From assembly GCF_005222485.1 (NCBI RefSeq), contig NZ_CP029078.1, positions 4,553,501 through 4,617,500 on the forward strand: 64,000 nucleotides of DNA, read 5' to 3'. Each line of letters opens with the position of its first letter. Position 1 is the first letter of the stretch. The notes under the pieces are model-generated. The model saw only the letters and a program-made list of their open reading frames with translations. It ran no database searches and had not been told where the DNA came from. This DNA is from Streptomyces griseoviridis. Lineage in GTDB: Bacteria; Actinomycetota; Actinomycetes; Streptomycetales; Streptomycetaceae. Shown here one piece after another: positions 25,959 to 35,632 of this stretch. The translations under genes and the position numbers were made by a program.

Positions 25959-25995
25959 GAAGGGCCGTACCCGAGCTGTTCGGGTACGGCCCTTC
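25959..25995. terminator. Strong terminator after the femX operon
   Basis: GAAGGGCCGTACCCGA (25959-25974) and its exact complement (25980-25995) form a 16-bp stem with a 5-base loop. It also serves the convergent GT87 gene. Confidence 0.9.
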
Positions 25996-26059
25996 GTCGT
26001 GCGCCGCGCGCGCGGCCGACCGGAGTCGGCGGTTCCGGTCGCGTTCCGGTCGTGTTCGC

Positions 26060-27580
26060 TCAGAGCGAACGGTCCGCCGGGGACGGTCCTGGCCCGCCCG
26101 CGGCGCCGCTGCCCCAGTCCACCGACGGCCCCTCCACGGGCGCCTCCTGACGCACCGGGCGGGCCGCGGCGCCGAGCACGAAGACGTCCCGGGCCCCGTC
26201 GAGCACGCCGCCCGACGGATCGTCGTCGCCCGACCTGCGCACCGGGTCCCGTTCCGGCAGCAGGATGTCGCGCACCACGACGGCGCACAGGTAGAGCGTG
26301 CCGAGCAGGTGGGCGGCGATCGCCCAGTGGTAGCCGTCCTGCGGCAGTCCCTTGTGGGCGTCTCCGCTGGTCGTGTAGGCGAGGTACATCCAGATGCCCA
26401 GGAAGTACAGGACCTCGCAGGCCTGCCAGATCAGGAAGTCGCGCCACTTGGGCCGGGCCAGGACGGCCAGCGGCACCAGCCACAGCACGTACTGCGGCGA
26501 GTAGACCTTGTTGGTGAGGATGAACACCGCGACGACCAGGAAGGCGAGTTGCGCGAACCGCGGCCGGCGCGGCGCCGTCAGCGTGAGGGCGGCGATGCCC
26601 GCGCAGCCGAGCAGCACCAGCAGCGTGGCCAGGGTGTTGACGGTGTCGGTGGTCAGCGGGTCGGTCGAGTTCTGGGCCAGGATCAGCCAGAACGAGCCGA
26701 AGTCGACGCCCCGGTCGTGGCTGAAGCGGTAGAACTGCGCCCAGCCGTCCCAGGCGAGCACCATCACCGGCAGGTTGACCACGATCCAGGCGACGGCGGT
26801 GCCGCCGAGGGCCTTGCCGAACTCCCGCCACCTGCCCGCCCGCCAGCACAGCACGAACAGCGGGCCGAGCAGGAAGAGGGGATAGAGCTTGGCGGCCGTG
26901 GCGAGCCCCAGGAGGACGCCGAAGGCGATCGGGCGGCTCCGGGACCACATCAGCATCGCCGCGGCCGTCAGAGCGACCGCCAGCAGGTCCCAGTTGATGG
27001 TCGCGGTGAGCGCGAAGGCGGGCGCGAGGGCGACCAGCAGGCCGTCCCAGGGGCGCCTGGCGTGCGTACGGGTCACGCAGACGGCGATGATGGCCGCGCA
27101 CACCATCAGCATCCCGGCGTTGACCATCCAGTACCACTGCTCCTGGTGCTGGATGGTGCCGCTGCCCGGCGTGAGCCAGCCGGCCACTTCCATGAACACG
27201 CCGGTGAGCACCGGGTACTCGAGGTAGGGCATGTCGCCGGGGAGCCTGTCGAAGTACGGCACGAGCCCGTCGGCGAAACCGCGCCCCTGGTACAGGTGCG
27301 GGATGTCCGAGTAGCAGGCCTTGGTGTACTGCGAACTGGCGCCGAAGAACCAGGCGCCGTTGTAGCAGGGCGCCTTCTGGACCAGGCCGAGGGCGAACAT
27401 GCCGATCGCCAGGAGCGCGATGACCCGCACCGGGGTCCACCAGGACGTGCCGGTCAGGGCGAACCGCCCGAGCGGGCCGCCGATCAGCTCGCTGCCTGAC
27501 CGGGCGACCGGGTCCTCCCTGGTGGGCAGTACCGGCTCGGGCTCGTGCGCGCTCGCTTGCGTCGATTCTGCACTGGGCAT
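26060..27580 (-). CDS. GT87-family polyprenol-phosphate-dependent mannosyltransferase
   Basis: About 506 residues with roughly ten or more membrane segments, of the DUF2029/GT87 type that transfers mannose from polyprenol-phosphate-mannose on the outer face of the membrane. The conserved loop YLEYPVLTGVFMEV after the first membrane segment and the SPQYVLWLVPLAV motif near residue 375 fit the family. The C-terminal tail of about 70 residues is acidic and cytoplasmic. The start is taken at the second Met (27580, MPSAEST); an ATG three codons earlier is possible. The acceptor is unknown. Confidence 0.85.
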   Translation of the reverse strand: MPSAESTQASAHEPEPVLPTREDPVARSGSELIGGPLGRFALTGTSWWTPVRVIALLAIGMFALGLVQKAPCYNGAWFFGASSQYTKACYSDIPHLYQGRGFADGLVPYFDRLPGDMPYLEYPVLTGVFMEVAGWLTPGSGTIQHQEQWYWMVNAGMLMVCAAIIAVCVTRTHARRPWDGLLVALAPAFALTATINWDLLAVALTAAAMLMWSRSRPIAFGVLLGLATAAKLYPLFLLGPLFVLCWRAGRWREFGKALGGTAVAWIVVNLPVMVLAWDGWAQFYRFSHDRGVDFGSFWLILAQNSTDPLTTDTVNTLATLLVLLGCAGIAALTLTAPRRPRFAQLAFLVVAVFILTNKVYSPQYVLWLVPLAVLARPKWRDFLIWQACEVLYFLGIWMYLAYTTSGDAHKGLPQDGYHWAIAAHLLGTLYLCAVVVRDILLPERDPVRRSGDDDPSGGVLDGARDVFVLGAAARPVRQEAPVEGPSVDWGSGAAGGPGPSPADRSL

Positions 27581-27878
27581 GGCGCACATCCTGCCGTATG
27601 CGCCTGAGCGCGACGACGGCGGTCGCCGGGCCCGGACCGCCGCCGGGGCAAATCAATGGGGAAGTCCGCCGAAGTCCGGAAGGCGCCATGGAATTCTTTT
27701 GTCGGCCTGATCCTCCATAATTACCGACCGCGACGGCGATGGAAACCGGGCAGGCGTGGCGGATTCACGCCAGTTTTTTGTACCGATACACCCCGGAAAG
27801 CGCCCATCGTCGATCTTGCCGCGGCCAGATGCGTGACAGTAAAGTGAAGACCAAGTTGGAAATTAAGATCGAAAGCAG
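27581..27878. other. Non-coding region, relatively AT-rich
   Basis: No gene is seen here. The part from about 27680 to 27880 is visibly less GC-rich than its surroundings (runs such as TTTTTTGTACC and AAATTAAGATCG). It presumably contains the divergent promoters of the GT87 gene and of the small LuxR-type gene. Confidence 0.6.
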
Positions 27879-28124
27879 ATGGCAATTCCGACCAATGGGG
27901 GAACGGGAGTGATCGACCGCCTATGCGCCGATAACCTGGATCTGGAAATACTGCGCCTGATGCGCAAAGGCCTACCGGACCAAGCGATCGCCCAGCATCT
28001 CGCGCTGGGCCACCGCACCGTCCAACGCAGGGTGAACCGCCTGATGGAGCACCTGCAAGCGCGCGGACGGTTCGCGCTCGGCCTCCGTGTGAGCGAGCTG
28101 GGGCTGCTCGACGAAGCCGCCTGA
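27879..28124 (+). CDS. Small LuxR-type helix-turn-helix protein
   Basis: An 81-residue protein that is little more than a DNA-binding domain: LEILRLMRKGLPDQAIAQHL followed by GHRTVQRRVNRLMEHLQARG matches the LuxR/GerE helix-turn-helix, without a receiver or sensor domain. It could be a stand-alone regulator or the detached DNA-binding part of a larger one. A GTG at 27909 with GGGGGAA upstream is an alternative start. It is followed 44 bp later by a secreted DUF2690-type protein gene and may form an operon with it. Confidence 0.75.
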   Translation: MAIPTNGGTGVIDRLCADNLDLEILRLMRKGLPDQAIAQHLALGHRTVQRRVNRLMEHLQARGRFALGLRVSELGLLDEAA

Positions 28125-28168
28125 AGCCCGCCCTCCACGCCCCGGGGGAATCTGACGATGGAGGTTCA

Positions 28169-28624
28169 ATGAGAAGAAACATGTCCGTCCGGGTGTCCGC
28201 GGTCGTCACGGCGGCCATGGCCGCCGTCCTGATACCGCTGGCCGGCACCTCGTACGCCGCTTCCTGTTCCGGCACCGGCTGCGACAACAAGGGTCCGGTC
28301 GGCTACGGATGCGACGCCGACGCCGTGACGAAGAAGACCGTTTCCGACGGGATCAGAAAGGCCGAGCTGCGCTGGTCCGCCAAGTGCGCGGCCGGATGGG
28401 TCCGCGGGAGCGACCCGGTCGGCAAGGACGACTACTGGGCGCACTACGCCTACATCGAGAAGCACAGCACGGAGAGCGGCGCCCCGCTGCTCAAGTCGCT
28501 CTCGGTGGCGATCCCCGACGGGGGTTCGGACTGGTCCAACATGCTCGGCGGGTCCAACTACTACTACCGCGTCTGCCAGAAGGACGCCGGCACGCTCGAG
28601 GTGTGGTGCAGCGGCTACTGGTAG
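28169..28624 (+). CDS. Secreted DUF2690-type protein
   Basis: A 151-residue protein with a clear Sec signal peptide (residues 1-30, basic MRRNMSVR, hydrophobic core AVVTAAMAAVLIPLAG, likely cleavage after SYAA). The mature part has six Cys residues, including C-S-G-T-G-C and C-D-A-D-A, a pattern of the DUF2690/YjfA-like extracellular family, probably disulphide-bonded. The function is unknown; many members are exported during growth on solid medium, which I state only as possible. GGAGG lies 6 bases before the ATG. The shared terminator with the PBP gene follows at once. Confidence 0.82.
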   Translation: MRRNMSVRVSAVVTAAMAAVLIPLAGTSYAASCSGTGCDNKGPVGYGCDADAVTKKTVSDGIRKAELRWSAKCAAGWVRGSDPVGKDDYWAHYAYIEKHSTESGAPLLKSLSVAIPDGGSDWSNMLGGSNYYYRVCQKDAGTLEVWCSGYW

Positions 28625-28648
28625 AGCGACCGCGGCACCGGATGTGAC

Positions 28649-28680
28649 GAGGGCCCCGGAGCAGTCGCTCCGGGGCCCTC
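28649..28680. terminator. Bidirectional terminator between DUF2690 gene and PBP gene
   Basis: GAGGGCCCCGGAGC and GCTCCGGGGCCCTC form a perfect 14-bp stem with a 4-base loop. Confidence 0.9.
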
Positions 28681-28694
28681 GTTCTGGTGCCGCG

Positions 28695-31388
28695 CTATCC
28701 GTTGGGGCCTCCGAAGATGCCCCCGTTCTCGGTGCCTCTGGTGGTCCCGCCGGCGCTCTCCGACTCCGAGGTGGTCGGCGACGGCGAGGTGCCGCCGTCC
28801 GTGCCGCCGTCGTCGGTGCCGCCGGTGTCCTCGTTGCACTGCCAGCTGAACCGGCAGGACTCGGTCGGCGACGGCGGCGCCGACGGAGTGGTCTCCGTCT
28901 TGCTCGGCGTCGGGCTCGGCGTCGGCGACTCCTCCTCGGTCTCGGAGGGGGTCGGGGTCGGCGTCGGCGTCGGGTCGGCGTTGACGACCTCGCCGATCGG
29001 CTCCGGGGTGGGGAACTTCTCCACCGGGAGGCCCTTCATCGCCTGTGCCATGTAGTCGTGCCAGATCTCGGACGGGAACGACGCACCGTGGATCTTCGCC
29101 TGGTTACCCGTTCCGAACATCTTCAGGAACGTCCGGTTCTTCTGCGACTCGTCGTCGTCGTAGCGGAACATCGTGATCGACGTCGACAGCTGCGGGGTGT
29201 AGCCCACGAACCAGGCGGACTTGTTGCCGTCGGTGGTACCGGTCTTGCCGGCCACCTCGCGGCCGGGGAGCTGGGCGTTGCTGCCGGTGCCCTTCTCCAC
29301 CACGGTCTTCAGCACGTCGGTGACGTTGTCCGCGACCTGCGAGGTGAACGCCTGCGCGGTCTTGACCTTGTGGGTGTAGACCGTGCCGTCCTTGTCGGTC
29401 ACGCTCTTGACCGAGTACGGGTCGCGCCGCTCGCCGCTGGCGGCGAAGGTGGCGTAGGCGCCCGCCATGCGGATCGCGCTGGGGTCGGAGATGCCGATGG
29501 AGAACGACGGGAAGCTGGTGCCCGCCAGGCTGTCCTCCTTGAGGCCGGCGTCGATGGCCGCCTCCTTGACCTTGTCCAGGCCGACGTCCATGCCGAGCTG
29601 CACGAACGCGGAGTTCACCGACTCCCGCATCGCCTCACGGAGGTCGATCTTGTAGTCGGGCGGAGTGCCGTAGTCCTTGTTGCCGTCATTGGTCTGGAGC
29701 CACTCCTTGCCCTTCTCGTTCTGCCAGACCGTCCCGTCGTACTTCTTGATCTTCAGCTGGTCCTTGCCGCTGAACAGGCTCTTCGGGGAGACCTGGGTGC
29801 GCTCGTCCTGCGCCTGCTCCTCGCCGAGGCTCTTGTCGCGCACGCCCCACTTCATCGCGGCGGCGAGCACGAACGGCTTGAACGTCGAGCCGACCTGGGC
29901 GCCGGTGACGTCGGCGTTGTTGGTGAAGTGCTTGGTCGCGTCGGTGCCGCCGTAGATGGCGCGGATGGCACCGGTCGCCGGATCCACCGAGGCACCGCCG
30001 AACTGCACGTGGGTGTCCGTCTTCGGGCGCAGCTCGGGCTTGATGTTGGCCTTCTGCACCTTCGTGACGGCGGCCTCCAGCTCCTTGACCTTGTTCTTGT
30101 CGAAGGTCGTGTGGATCGAGAAGCCGCCCTGCTGAAGGCGTTCGGAGGTGATGTCGGTGTTGTTGACCAGGTAGCCCTTGGCGAGGTCGACGAGGTAGCC
30201 GATCTGGCCGCTCAGGGCGAAGTTGGAGCGCGGGTTCTCCAGCTTGGGGAGCTTGGTGTACTTGGCCCGCTCGGCCGCCGGCAGGTGCCCGTACTCGACC
30301 ATCTTGTCGAGGGTGTCCTGCATCTGCGACAGGGCCCGCCTGGTGTTGGCCTGCCGGGTGGCGTTCACCGAGTCGATCGAGGGGTTGCCCGCCGGGTCGT
30401 AGTAGGTGGCGCCCTTGAGGGTCGCCGCCAGGAAGGCGCACTCGCCCGCGTTGAGGTTCTTGGCCTCCTTGTTGAAGTACGCGCGCGACGCGGCCTGGAG
30501 GCCGTAGGCGCTGCGGCCGTAGTACGCGGAGTTCAGGTAGCCCGCCATGATCTGGTCCTTGGGCACCTTGGCGCCCACCTTGATCGAGACGAGGATCTCC
30601 TTGAACTTCCGGGAGACGGTCTGCGACTGGTCGTTCAGCATCGCGTTCTTCACGTACTGCTGGGTGATCGTGGAACCACCCTGGGTCTGGCCGCCCCGCG
30701 CCATGTTGAAGAACGCGCGCGCGATGCCCTTGGGGTCGACGCCGCCGTCGGTCTCGAAGGTCTTGTTCTCCTGGGAGATGACCGCGTACTGCATCTCCTT
30801 GGGGATCTGCGAGATGTTGATGTTCTGGCGGTTGACCTCACCGCCGGTGGACACCATCTGCGAGCCGTCGCTCCAGTAGAAGACGTTGTTCTGCGCGCTG
30901 GCGGTCTTGTCTATGTCCGGGACGACAACGAAGGCGTAGCCGACGCCCGCGACGGCGATCATGCCGCCGAAGAAGGCGATGAAGGCGCCGGTCACCAGCT
31001 TCCACGACGGCAGCCAGCGGCCGGCGCCGTACTTGCCCGCCCGCGGATAGTCGATGAAACGCTTCTTGCCGGGCTCGTCAGGGCGTCCTCTGCCCCGCCC
31101 CGGCCCGCTCGGACCGCCCGGTGGTGCGCCTCGGCGCCCCCCACGGGCGGGCTCGGCCGCCCTGCGGCGGCCCCCTCCACTCTTCTGCGACGCGCGCCTC
31201 GACTCGGCCCGGCCGCCGTACGACCGCTCCTCGTCCATCGGCTCCTGGCCCAGCCCGTACTCGGACGCGGACCCGGTGGCGCCTCGCGGTGCCGCCCGGC
31301 GGCCGGAGGACGGGCCGGACTGACCGCGTCGGGCCGCGGCACGTCCGCCTCCCTGCGGCTGCGGCGGTTTGCGACGGTGCTCGCTCAT
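28695..31388 (-). CDS. Class A penicillin-binding protein (transglycosylase/transpeptidase)
   Basis: An 897-residue bifunctional murein synthase. Residues 1-130 form a basic, Gly/Pro/Arg-rich cytoplasmic tail, and 132-156 a single membrane anchor. The GT51 domain has the catalytic Glu of SQENKTF at about 207 and the motif GGSTITQQYVKN. The transpeptidase domain has S501-T-F-K504, SVN at 590-592 and KTGT at 715-718. A Ser/Thr/Pro/Glu-rich outer tail ends the protein. It polymerises and cross-links peptidoglycan from lipid II. The ATG at 31388 (MSEHRRKPP) has GAGGAG upstream. The adjacent GT87 and FemX genes make this an envelope-synthesis neighbourhood. Confidence 0.95.
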   Translation of the reverse strand: MSEHRRKPPQPQGGGRAAARRGQSGPSSGRRAAPRGATGSASEYGLGQEPMDEERSYGGRAESRRASQKSGGGRRRAAEPARGGRRGAPPGGPSGPGRGRGRPDEPGKKRFIDYPRAGKYGAGRWLPSWKLVTGAFIAFFGGMIAVAGVGYAFVVVPDIDKTASAQNNVFYWSDGSQMVSTGGEVNRQNINISQIPKEMQYAVISQENKTFETDGGVDPKGIARAFFNMARGGQTQGGSTITQQYVKNAMLNDQSQTVSRKFKEILVSIKVGAKVPKDQIMAGYLNSAYYGRSAYGLQAASRAYFNKEAKNLNAGECAFLAATLKGATYYDPAGNPSIDSVNATRQANTRRALSQMQDTLDKMVEYGHLPAAERAKYTKLPKLENPRSNFALSGQIGYLVDLAKGYLVNNTDITSERLQQGGFSIHTTFDKNKVKELEAAVTKVQKANIKPELRPKTDTHVQFGGASVDPATGAIRAIYGGTDATKHFTNNADVTGAQVGSTFKPFVLAAAMKWGVRDKSLGEEQAQDERTQVSPKSLFSGKDQLKIKKYDGTVWQNEKGKEWLQTNDGNKDYGTPPDYKIDLREAMRESVNSAFVQLGMDVGLDKVKEAAIDAGLKEDSLAGTSFPSFSIGISDPSAIRMAGAYATFAASGERRDPYSVKSVTDKDGTVYTHKVKTAQAFTSQVADNVTDVLKTVVEKGTGSNAQLPGREVAGKTGTTDGNKSAWFVGYTPQLSTSITMFRYDDDESQKNRTFLKMFGTGNQAKIHGASFPSEIWHDYMAQAMKGLPVEKFPTPEPIGEVVNADPTPTPTPTPSETEEESPTPSPTPSKTETTPSAPPSPTESCRFSWQCNEDTGGTDDGGTDGGTSPSPTTSESESAGGTTRGTENGGIFGGPNG

Positions 31389-31741
31389 CGAACGACTACT
31401 CCTCGGGCAGGCGCACCCGTGCGCGCCTGGAAACGGCGGCTGGTTTCCGGTCCCCCCGAAGTACGGATGGGGTCGTTTTCTCATTCACCCGTACTGCACC
31501 GAGGAGCATGACGCCCCCTCGCGTCACGCGGTTCCCGGTGGTCTGCATGGCGGACAGACTACGCACCGCCAAAACCTCCCGAGGCCATAACTTCAGCCCA
31601 AATCAGGCAACTTGCAGGGGATGAACAGGTGATGTGATCCCGTTCACCATCTCACCTCTTGTCGCATCCGCAGCACCGTTCTATCGTCTAGATGTATCGA
31701 GTCGATACATCAGCGCGAGATAAAGACGAGGAGGCGAGAGG
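31389..31741. other. Divergent promoter region between PBP and PadR genes
   Basis: No gene is seen in these 353 bp. It carries the PadR operator at 31692-31710 and must hold both promoters. Confidence 0.6.
31692..31710. promoter_or_regulatory. PadR-type operator upstream of padR
   Basis: ATGTATCGA-G-TCGATACAT is a perfect 9-bp inverted repeat around one base. It lies 31 bp upstream of the PadR start, the usual place and shape of a PadR autoregulatory site. Confidence 0.65.
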
Positions 31742-32425
31742 ATGAGCCGACGGTCCGGCATCCTTGAGTTCGCCGTACTCGGCCTGCTCCGCGAGTCCCC
31801 GATGCACGGCTACGAGCTGCGCAAGCGGCTCAACACGTCGCTCGGCGTGTTCCGTGCGTTCAGCTACGGGACGCTCTATCCCTGCCTCAAGACGCTGCTC
31901 GCCAGCGGCTGGTTGATAGAGGAACCGGGCAACACCTCCGAGGACGCCCTGGCGGCACCGCTCTCCGGGCGACGGGCCAAGATCGTCTACCGCCTGACCG
32001 CACAGGGCAAGGAGCACTTCGAGGAGCTGCTCTCGCAGACGGGCCCCGACGCCTACGAGGACGAGACCTTCGCCGCCCGGTTCGCCTTCTTCGGGCAGAC
32101 CTCGCGCGACGTGCGCATGCGCGTGCTGGAGGGCCGCCGCAGCCGGCTGGAGGAGCGGCTGGAGAAGATGAGCGCCTCGCTGGCCCGCACGCGTGAGCGC
32201 CTCGACGACTACACACTCGAGCTCCAGCGCCACGGAATGGAGTCCGTGGAGCGCGAAGTGCGCTGGCTGAACGAGCTCATCGAGAGCGAGCGGGCCGGAC
32301 GCGACCTCAAGGGGTTCGCGGCCGGCGGGTCCGCTCAGCAGAACACCACATCTGGAGCGTCGGGCGCCCTGCCCCGGCCCGGGGACCTCCCCGGACCGGA
32401 TGCGTCCGACGACACCGCAACGTGA
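31742..32425 (+). CDS. PadR-family transcriptional regulator
   Basis: A 227-residue regulator. The N-terminal winged helix ([39 protein letters not shown]) is the PadR signature. The C-terminal part is a dimerising helix bundle ([24 protein letters not shown]). A perfect palindrome just upstream suggests it represses itself. The GAGGAGGCGAGAGG run before the ATG is a good ribosome site. It is followed 41 bp later by ino1 on the same strand, so it may control inositol-phosphate synthase; this is inference from position. Confidence 0.93.
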   Translation: MSRRSGILEFAVLGLLRESPMHGYELRKRLNTSLGVFRAFSYGTLYPCLKTLLASGWLIEEPGNTSEDALAAPLSGRRAKIVYRLTAQGKEHFEELLSQTGPDAYEDETFAARFAFFGQTSRDVRMRVLEGRRSRLEERLEKMSASLARTRERLDDYTLELQRHGMESVEREVRWLNELIESERAGRDLKGFAAGGSAQQNTTSGASGALPRPGDLPGPDASDDTAT

Positions 32426-32466
32426 CGGTCCGTTCGGACGTCACTCGTACACAGGGAGCAACCGGA

Positions 32467-33549
32467 ATGGGTTCGATTCGTGTGGCCATCGTCGGCGTGG
32501 GCAACTGTGCCGCGTCGCTGGTGCAGGGAGTCGAGTACTACAAGGACGCCGACCCGGCGTCGAAGGTCCCCGGTCTGATGCACGTCCGGTTCGGCGACTA
32601 CCACGTCGGTGACGTCGAGTTCGTCGCCGCGTTCGACGTCGACGCGAAGAAGGTCGGCCTCGACCTCTCGGACGCGATCGGCGCCAGCGAGAACAACACC
32701 ATCAAGATCTGCGACGTCCCGAACAAGGGCGTCACGGTCCAGCGCGGGCACACCCTCGACGGGCTCGGCAAGTACTACCGGATGACGATCGAGGAGTCCG
32801 AGGAGACCCCGGTCGACGTCGTCCAGGTCCTCAAGGACCAGCGCGTCGACGTCCTCGTCTGCTACCTGCCCGTCGGTTCCGAGGACGCGGCGAAGTTCTA
32901 CGCCCAGGCCGCCATCGACGCCAAGGTCGCCTTCGTCAACGCCCTCCCGGTCTTCATCGCCGGCACCAAGGAGTGGGCGGACAAGTTCACCGAGGCGGGC
33001 GTCCCGATCGTCGGCGACGACATCAAGTCGCAGGTCGGCGCCACCATCACGCACCGCGTGATGGCGAAGCTGTTCGAGGACCGCGGTGTCCGGCTCGAGC
33101 GCACCATGCAGCTCAACGTCGGCGGCAACATGGACTTCAAGAACATGCTGGAGCGCGACCGCCTGGAGTCGAAGAAGATCTCCAAGACGCAGGCCGTCAC
33201 CTCGCAGATCCCCGACCGCGAGCTGGGCGAGAAGAACGTCCACATCGGCCCGTCGGACTACGTCCAGTGGCTCGACGACCGCAAGTGGGCCTACGTCCGC
33301 CTCGAGGGCCGCGCCTTCGGCGACGTCCCGCTGAATCTGGAGTACAAGCTCGAGGTCTGGGACTCCCCGAACTCCGCCGGTGTCATCATCGACGCGCTGC
33401 GCGCCGCGAAGATCGCCAAGGACCGCGGCATCGGCGGCCCGATCCTCTCGGCCTCCTCGTACTTCATGAAGTCCCCGCCGGTCCAGTACTTCGACGACGA
33501 GGCGTACGCGAACGTCGAGAAGTTCATCAAGGGAGAGGTCGAGCGCTGA
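32467..33549 (+). CDS. ino1: Inositol-3-phosphate synthase, actinobacterial type
   Basis: A 360-residue NAD-dependent enzyme converting glucose 6-phosphate to 1L-myo-inositol 1-phosphate, the precursor of phosphatidylinositol and of mycothiol. The N-terminal Rossmann motif [16 protein letters not shown], the substrate-site segments [14 protein letters not shown] and [15 protein letters not shown], and the length fit the short actinobacterial form. The ATG at 32467 follows an AGGGAGC ribosome site; upstream in-frame residues overlap padR. It is placed directly behind padR. Confidence 0.96.
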   Translation: MGSIRVAIVGVGNCAASLVQGVEYYKDADPASKVPGLMHVRFGDYHVGDVEFVAAFDVDAKKVGLDLSDAIGASENNTIKICDVPNKGVTVQRGHTLDGLGKYYRMTIEESEETPVDVVQVLKDQRVDVLVCYLPVGSEDAAKFYAQAAIDAKVAFVNALPVFIAGTKEWADKFTEAGVPIVGDDIKSQVGATITHRVMAKLFEDRGVRLERTMQLNVGGNMDFKNMLERDRLESKKISKTQAVTSQIPDRELGEKNVHIGPSDYVQWLDDRKWAYVRLEGRAFGDVPLNLEYKLEVWDSPNSAGVIIDALRAAKIAKDRGIGGPILSASSYFMKSPPVQYFDDEAYANVEKFIKGEVER

Positions 33550-33629
33550 GCGACGCGCGCTGATCACCGGTTGATCGGCCGCCCACGCTCCACGCTGTCG
33601 CAAAATCGCTCCTGCCAGGGCTGTCGAAG

Positions 33630-33654
33630 GTCCCCGGGTCACTGATCCGGGGAC
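33630..33654. terminator. Hairpin terminator after ino1
   Basis: GTCCCCGG (33630-33637) pairs with CCGGGGAC (33647-33654) across a 9-base loop, between ino1 and the MFS gene. Confidence 0.65.
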
Positions 33655-33680
33655 TTTCGGCGTATGTGAGGCTGGGCCGT

Positions 33681-34943
33681 ATGGCTGTCGTCCGTGACCT
33701 GCGCGTCCTGCTGCGCCTCGGGGGCTTCCGGCGGCTGCTCGCCGTGCGGCTGCTGTCCCAGGGCGCCGACGGCGTCTACCAGGTCGCGCTCGCCGCGTAC
33801 GTGGTCTTCTCCCCGGAGAAGCAGACCTCGGCCGCCGCGATCGCCTCCGCGATGGCCGTCCTGCTGCTCCCGTACTCGCTGGTGGGCCCGTTCGCGGGGG
33901 TCCTGCTCGACCGCTGGCGCCGCCGCCAGGTCTTCCTGTACGGCAATCTGCTGCGCGCGCTGCTGGCGTGCGCGACGGCCGCCCTGATCGTCGCCCAGGT
34001 GCCCGACTGGCTCTTCTACGCCTCCGCGCTCTGCGTCACCGCCGTCAACCGGTTCGTGCTGGCGGGTCTGTCCGCCGCGCTGCCCCGCGTCGTCGACGAC
34101 GAGCGCCTGGTGATGGCCAACTCCCTCTCCCCGACCGCGGGCACGCTCGCCGCGACCGCGGGCGGCGGCCTCGCCTTCCTGGTCCGGCTGCTGGCCGCCG
34201 ACTCCGACGCCGCGGTGGTGCTGCTCGGCGCCGCCCTGTACCTGGGCGCGGCGCTCGCCTCCCTGCGTCTCGGCCGCGAGCAACTGGGGCCCGACCGCGC
34301 CCTGGTACGCCCCAGCCTCTCGACGGCGCTTTCCGGCACCGCACGCGACCTGGCGGCCGCGGTACGGCACCTGGCGGCGCCCGCGCGCCGGGAGGCCGCC
34401 TGGGCGCTGGGCACGATGACGCTGATGCGGTTCTGCTACGGCGCCCTGCTCGTCCTGGTGCTGATGCTGTGCCGGTACGCCCTCTCGGCGACGCCCGAAG
34501 CGGGACTCGCCCTGCTGGGGCTCGCGTTGGGGGTCTCGGGCGCCGGCTTCTTCGTGGCGGCCGTGGTGACGCCGTGGGCCGCGGGGCGGTTCGGGGCGGT
34601 GCGCTGGATCGCCCTGTGCGCCGCTGCCGCCGCCGTCCTCGAACTCGCCCTCGGCCTCCCGTTCGCGACGGTCCCCCTGCTGGTCGCGGCGTTCGTGCTG
34701 GGCCTCACCACGCAGGGCGCGAAGATCGCGACGGACACCATCGTCCAGTCCTCCGTCGACGACGGGTTCCGCGGCCGGGTGTTCTCGCTCTACGACGTGC
34801 TGTTCAACCTCGCCTTCGTGGGCGCCGCCGGACTGGCCGCCCTGCTGCTCCCGCCGGACGGCCGCTCGTCGGTGCTGGTGGTGACGGTCGCGTGCGTCTA
34901 CGGGGCGGTTGCGGTGACTATGGCCCGCTTTGAGCGCTGGTAA
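33681..34943 (+). CDS. MFS transporter
   Basis: About 420 residues with around twelve hydrophobic segments and the MFS cytoplasmic loop pattern LLDRWRRRQVFLYGN between helices 2 and 3. The DGFRGRVFSLYDVLFN segment before the last helices is typical of the large group of drug or metabolite exporters related to macrolide efflux proteins. Substrate unknown. The ATG at 33681 has GAGG about 9 bases upstream; a GTG at 33666 would add five residues. Confidence 0.9.
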   Translation: MAVVRDLRVLLRLGGFRRLLAVRLLSQGADGVYQVALAAYVVFSPEKQTSAAAIASAMAVLLLPYSLVGPFAGVLLDRWRRRQVFLYGNLLRALLACATAALIVAQVPDWLFYASALCVTAVNRFVLAGLSAALPRVVDDERLVMANSLSPTAGTLAATAGGGLAFLVRLLAADSDAAVVLLGAALYLGAALASLRLGREQLGPDRALVRPSLSTALSGTARDLAAAVRHLAAPARREAAWALGTMTLMRFCYGALLVLVLMLCRYALSATPEAGLALLGLALGVSGAGFFVAAVVTPWAAGRFGAVRWIALCAAAAAVLELALGLPFATVPLLVAAFVLGLTTQGAKIATDTIVQSSVDDGFRGRVFSLYDVLFNLAFVGAAGLAALLLPPDGRSSVLVVTVACVYGAVAVTMARFERW

Positions 34944-35067
34944 GTGTCACATCAATGACACAGAGACCGCTGGGGGCTGGGGCGTTGTCAGTGGCGCCCG
35001 TTAACTTACGTGGGTCTTACCCGGGCCTTATGTCCGGCACATACTCATGTTCTAGGGGGAACCCCAA

Positions 35068-35601
35068 GTGACCACTCCGCCGCCCCAGGGCCAGAACCCG
35101 TCCGCGCCGAGCGAGCCGCCCGCCCCGCAGGGCCCGCCAGCTCCCCAGGGCCCGCCCGCCCCCGAAGGCTCGGCGGCCCCTCAGGGCCAGGCGCCCTACC
35201 CGCAGCACGCGGGCCAGGCGCCCTACCCGCCCCACCCCGGGTTCCCCCAGCAGGGCGCGCCGGTCCCGCCGCCCCGGGGCCGGCGCGTGAGCAAGACGCT
35301 GATACGCGTCGGCGCGTTCGTCGTCCTCGCGATCGTCCTCGCCGTGGTGAAGTTCTACGTCTTCCAGTCCGACGCGGAGACCACCTCGGTGGGCAGCTGC
35401 ATGCACAACGACGGCAGCCAGACCAAGCCGGACCTCAAGACGGTCGACTGCTCCTCCAGCGAGGCGCAGTTCAAGGTCGTCGAGAAGTTCGACGGCACCA
35501 GCGACGACAGCCGGTGCGAGACCGTGCAGGGCGCGACGATCTCCTACTACCAGTCGGGCAACAACCACGACGTGGTGCTCTGCCTCAACGAGGTGAAGTA
35601 G
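35068..35601 (+). CDS. LppU-like membrane-anchored protein
   Basis: A 177-residue protein: a Pro/Gln-rich cytoplasmic region (residues 1-70, with repeats of PAPQGPPAPQG), one membrane segment (about 76-98, LIRVGAFVVLAIVLAVVKFY) and an external domain with four Cys, probably two disulphides (SCMHND, VDCSSS, SRCETV, VLCLNE). The external part resembles the actinobacterial LppU family, function unknown. The GTG at 35068 has AGGGGGA upstream. It converges on the CCA-adding enzyme gene across two parS-centred palindromes. Confidence 0.8.
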   Translation: MTTPPPQGQNPSAPSEPPAPQGPPAPQGPPAPEGSAAPQGQAPYPQHAGQAPYPPHPGFPQQGAPVPPPRGRRVSKTLIRVGAFVVLAIVLAVVKFYVFQSDAETTSVGSCMHNDGSQTKPDLKTVDCSSSEAQFKVVEKFDGTSDDSRCETVQGATISYYQSGNNHDVVLCLNEVK

Positions 35602-35632
35602 GGCGCGCCTCCGTACGGGGGCGCGGGATCGG

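Noticed and set aside
28644..31511. A 955-codon open frame on the plus strand
   Set aside because: It is the antisense of the class A PBP gene, whose motifs are unmistakable. The translation is the usual Val/Leu/Arg/Gly-rich shadow of high-GC coding DNA.
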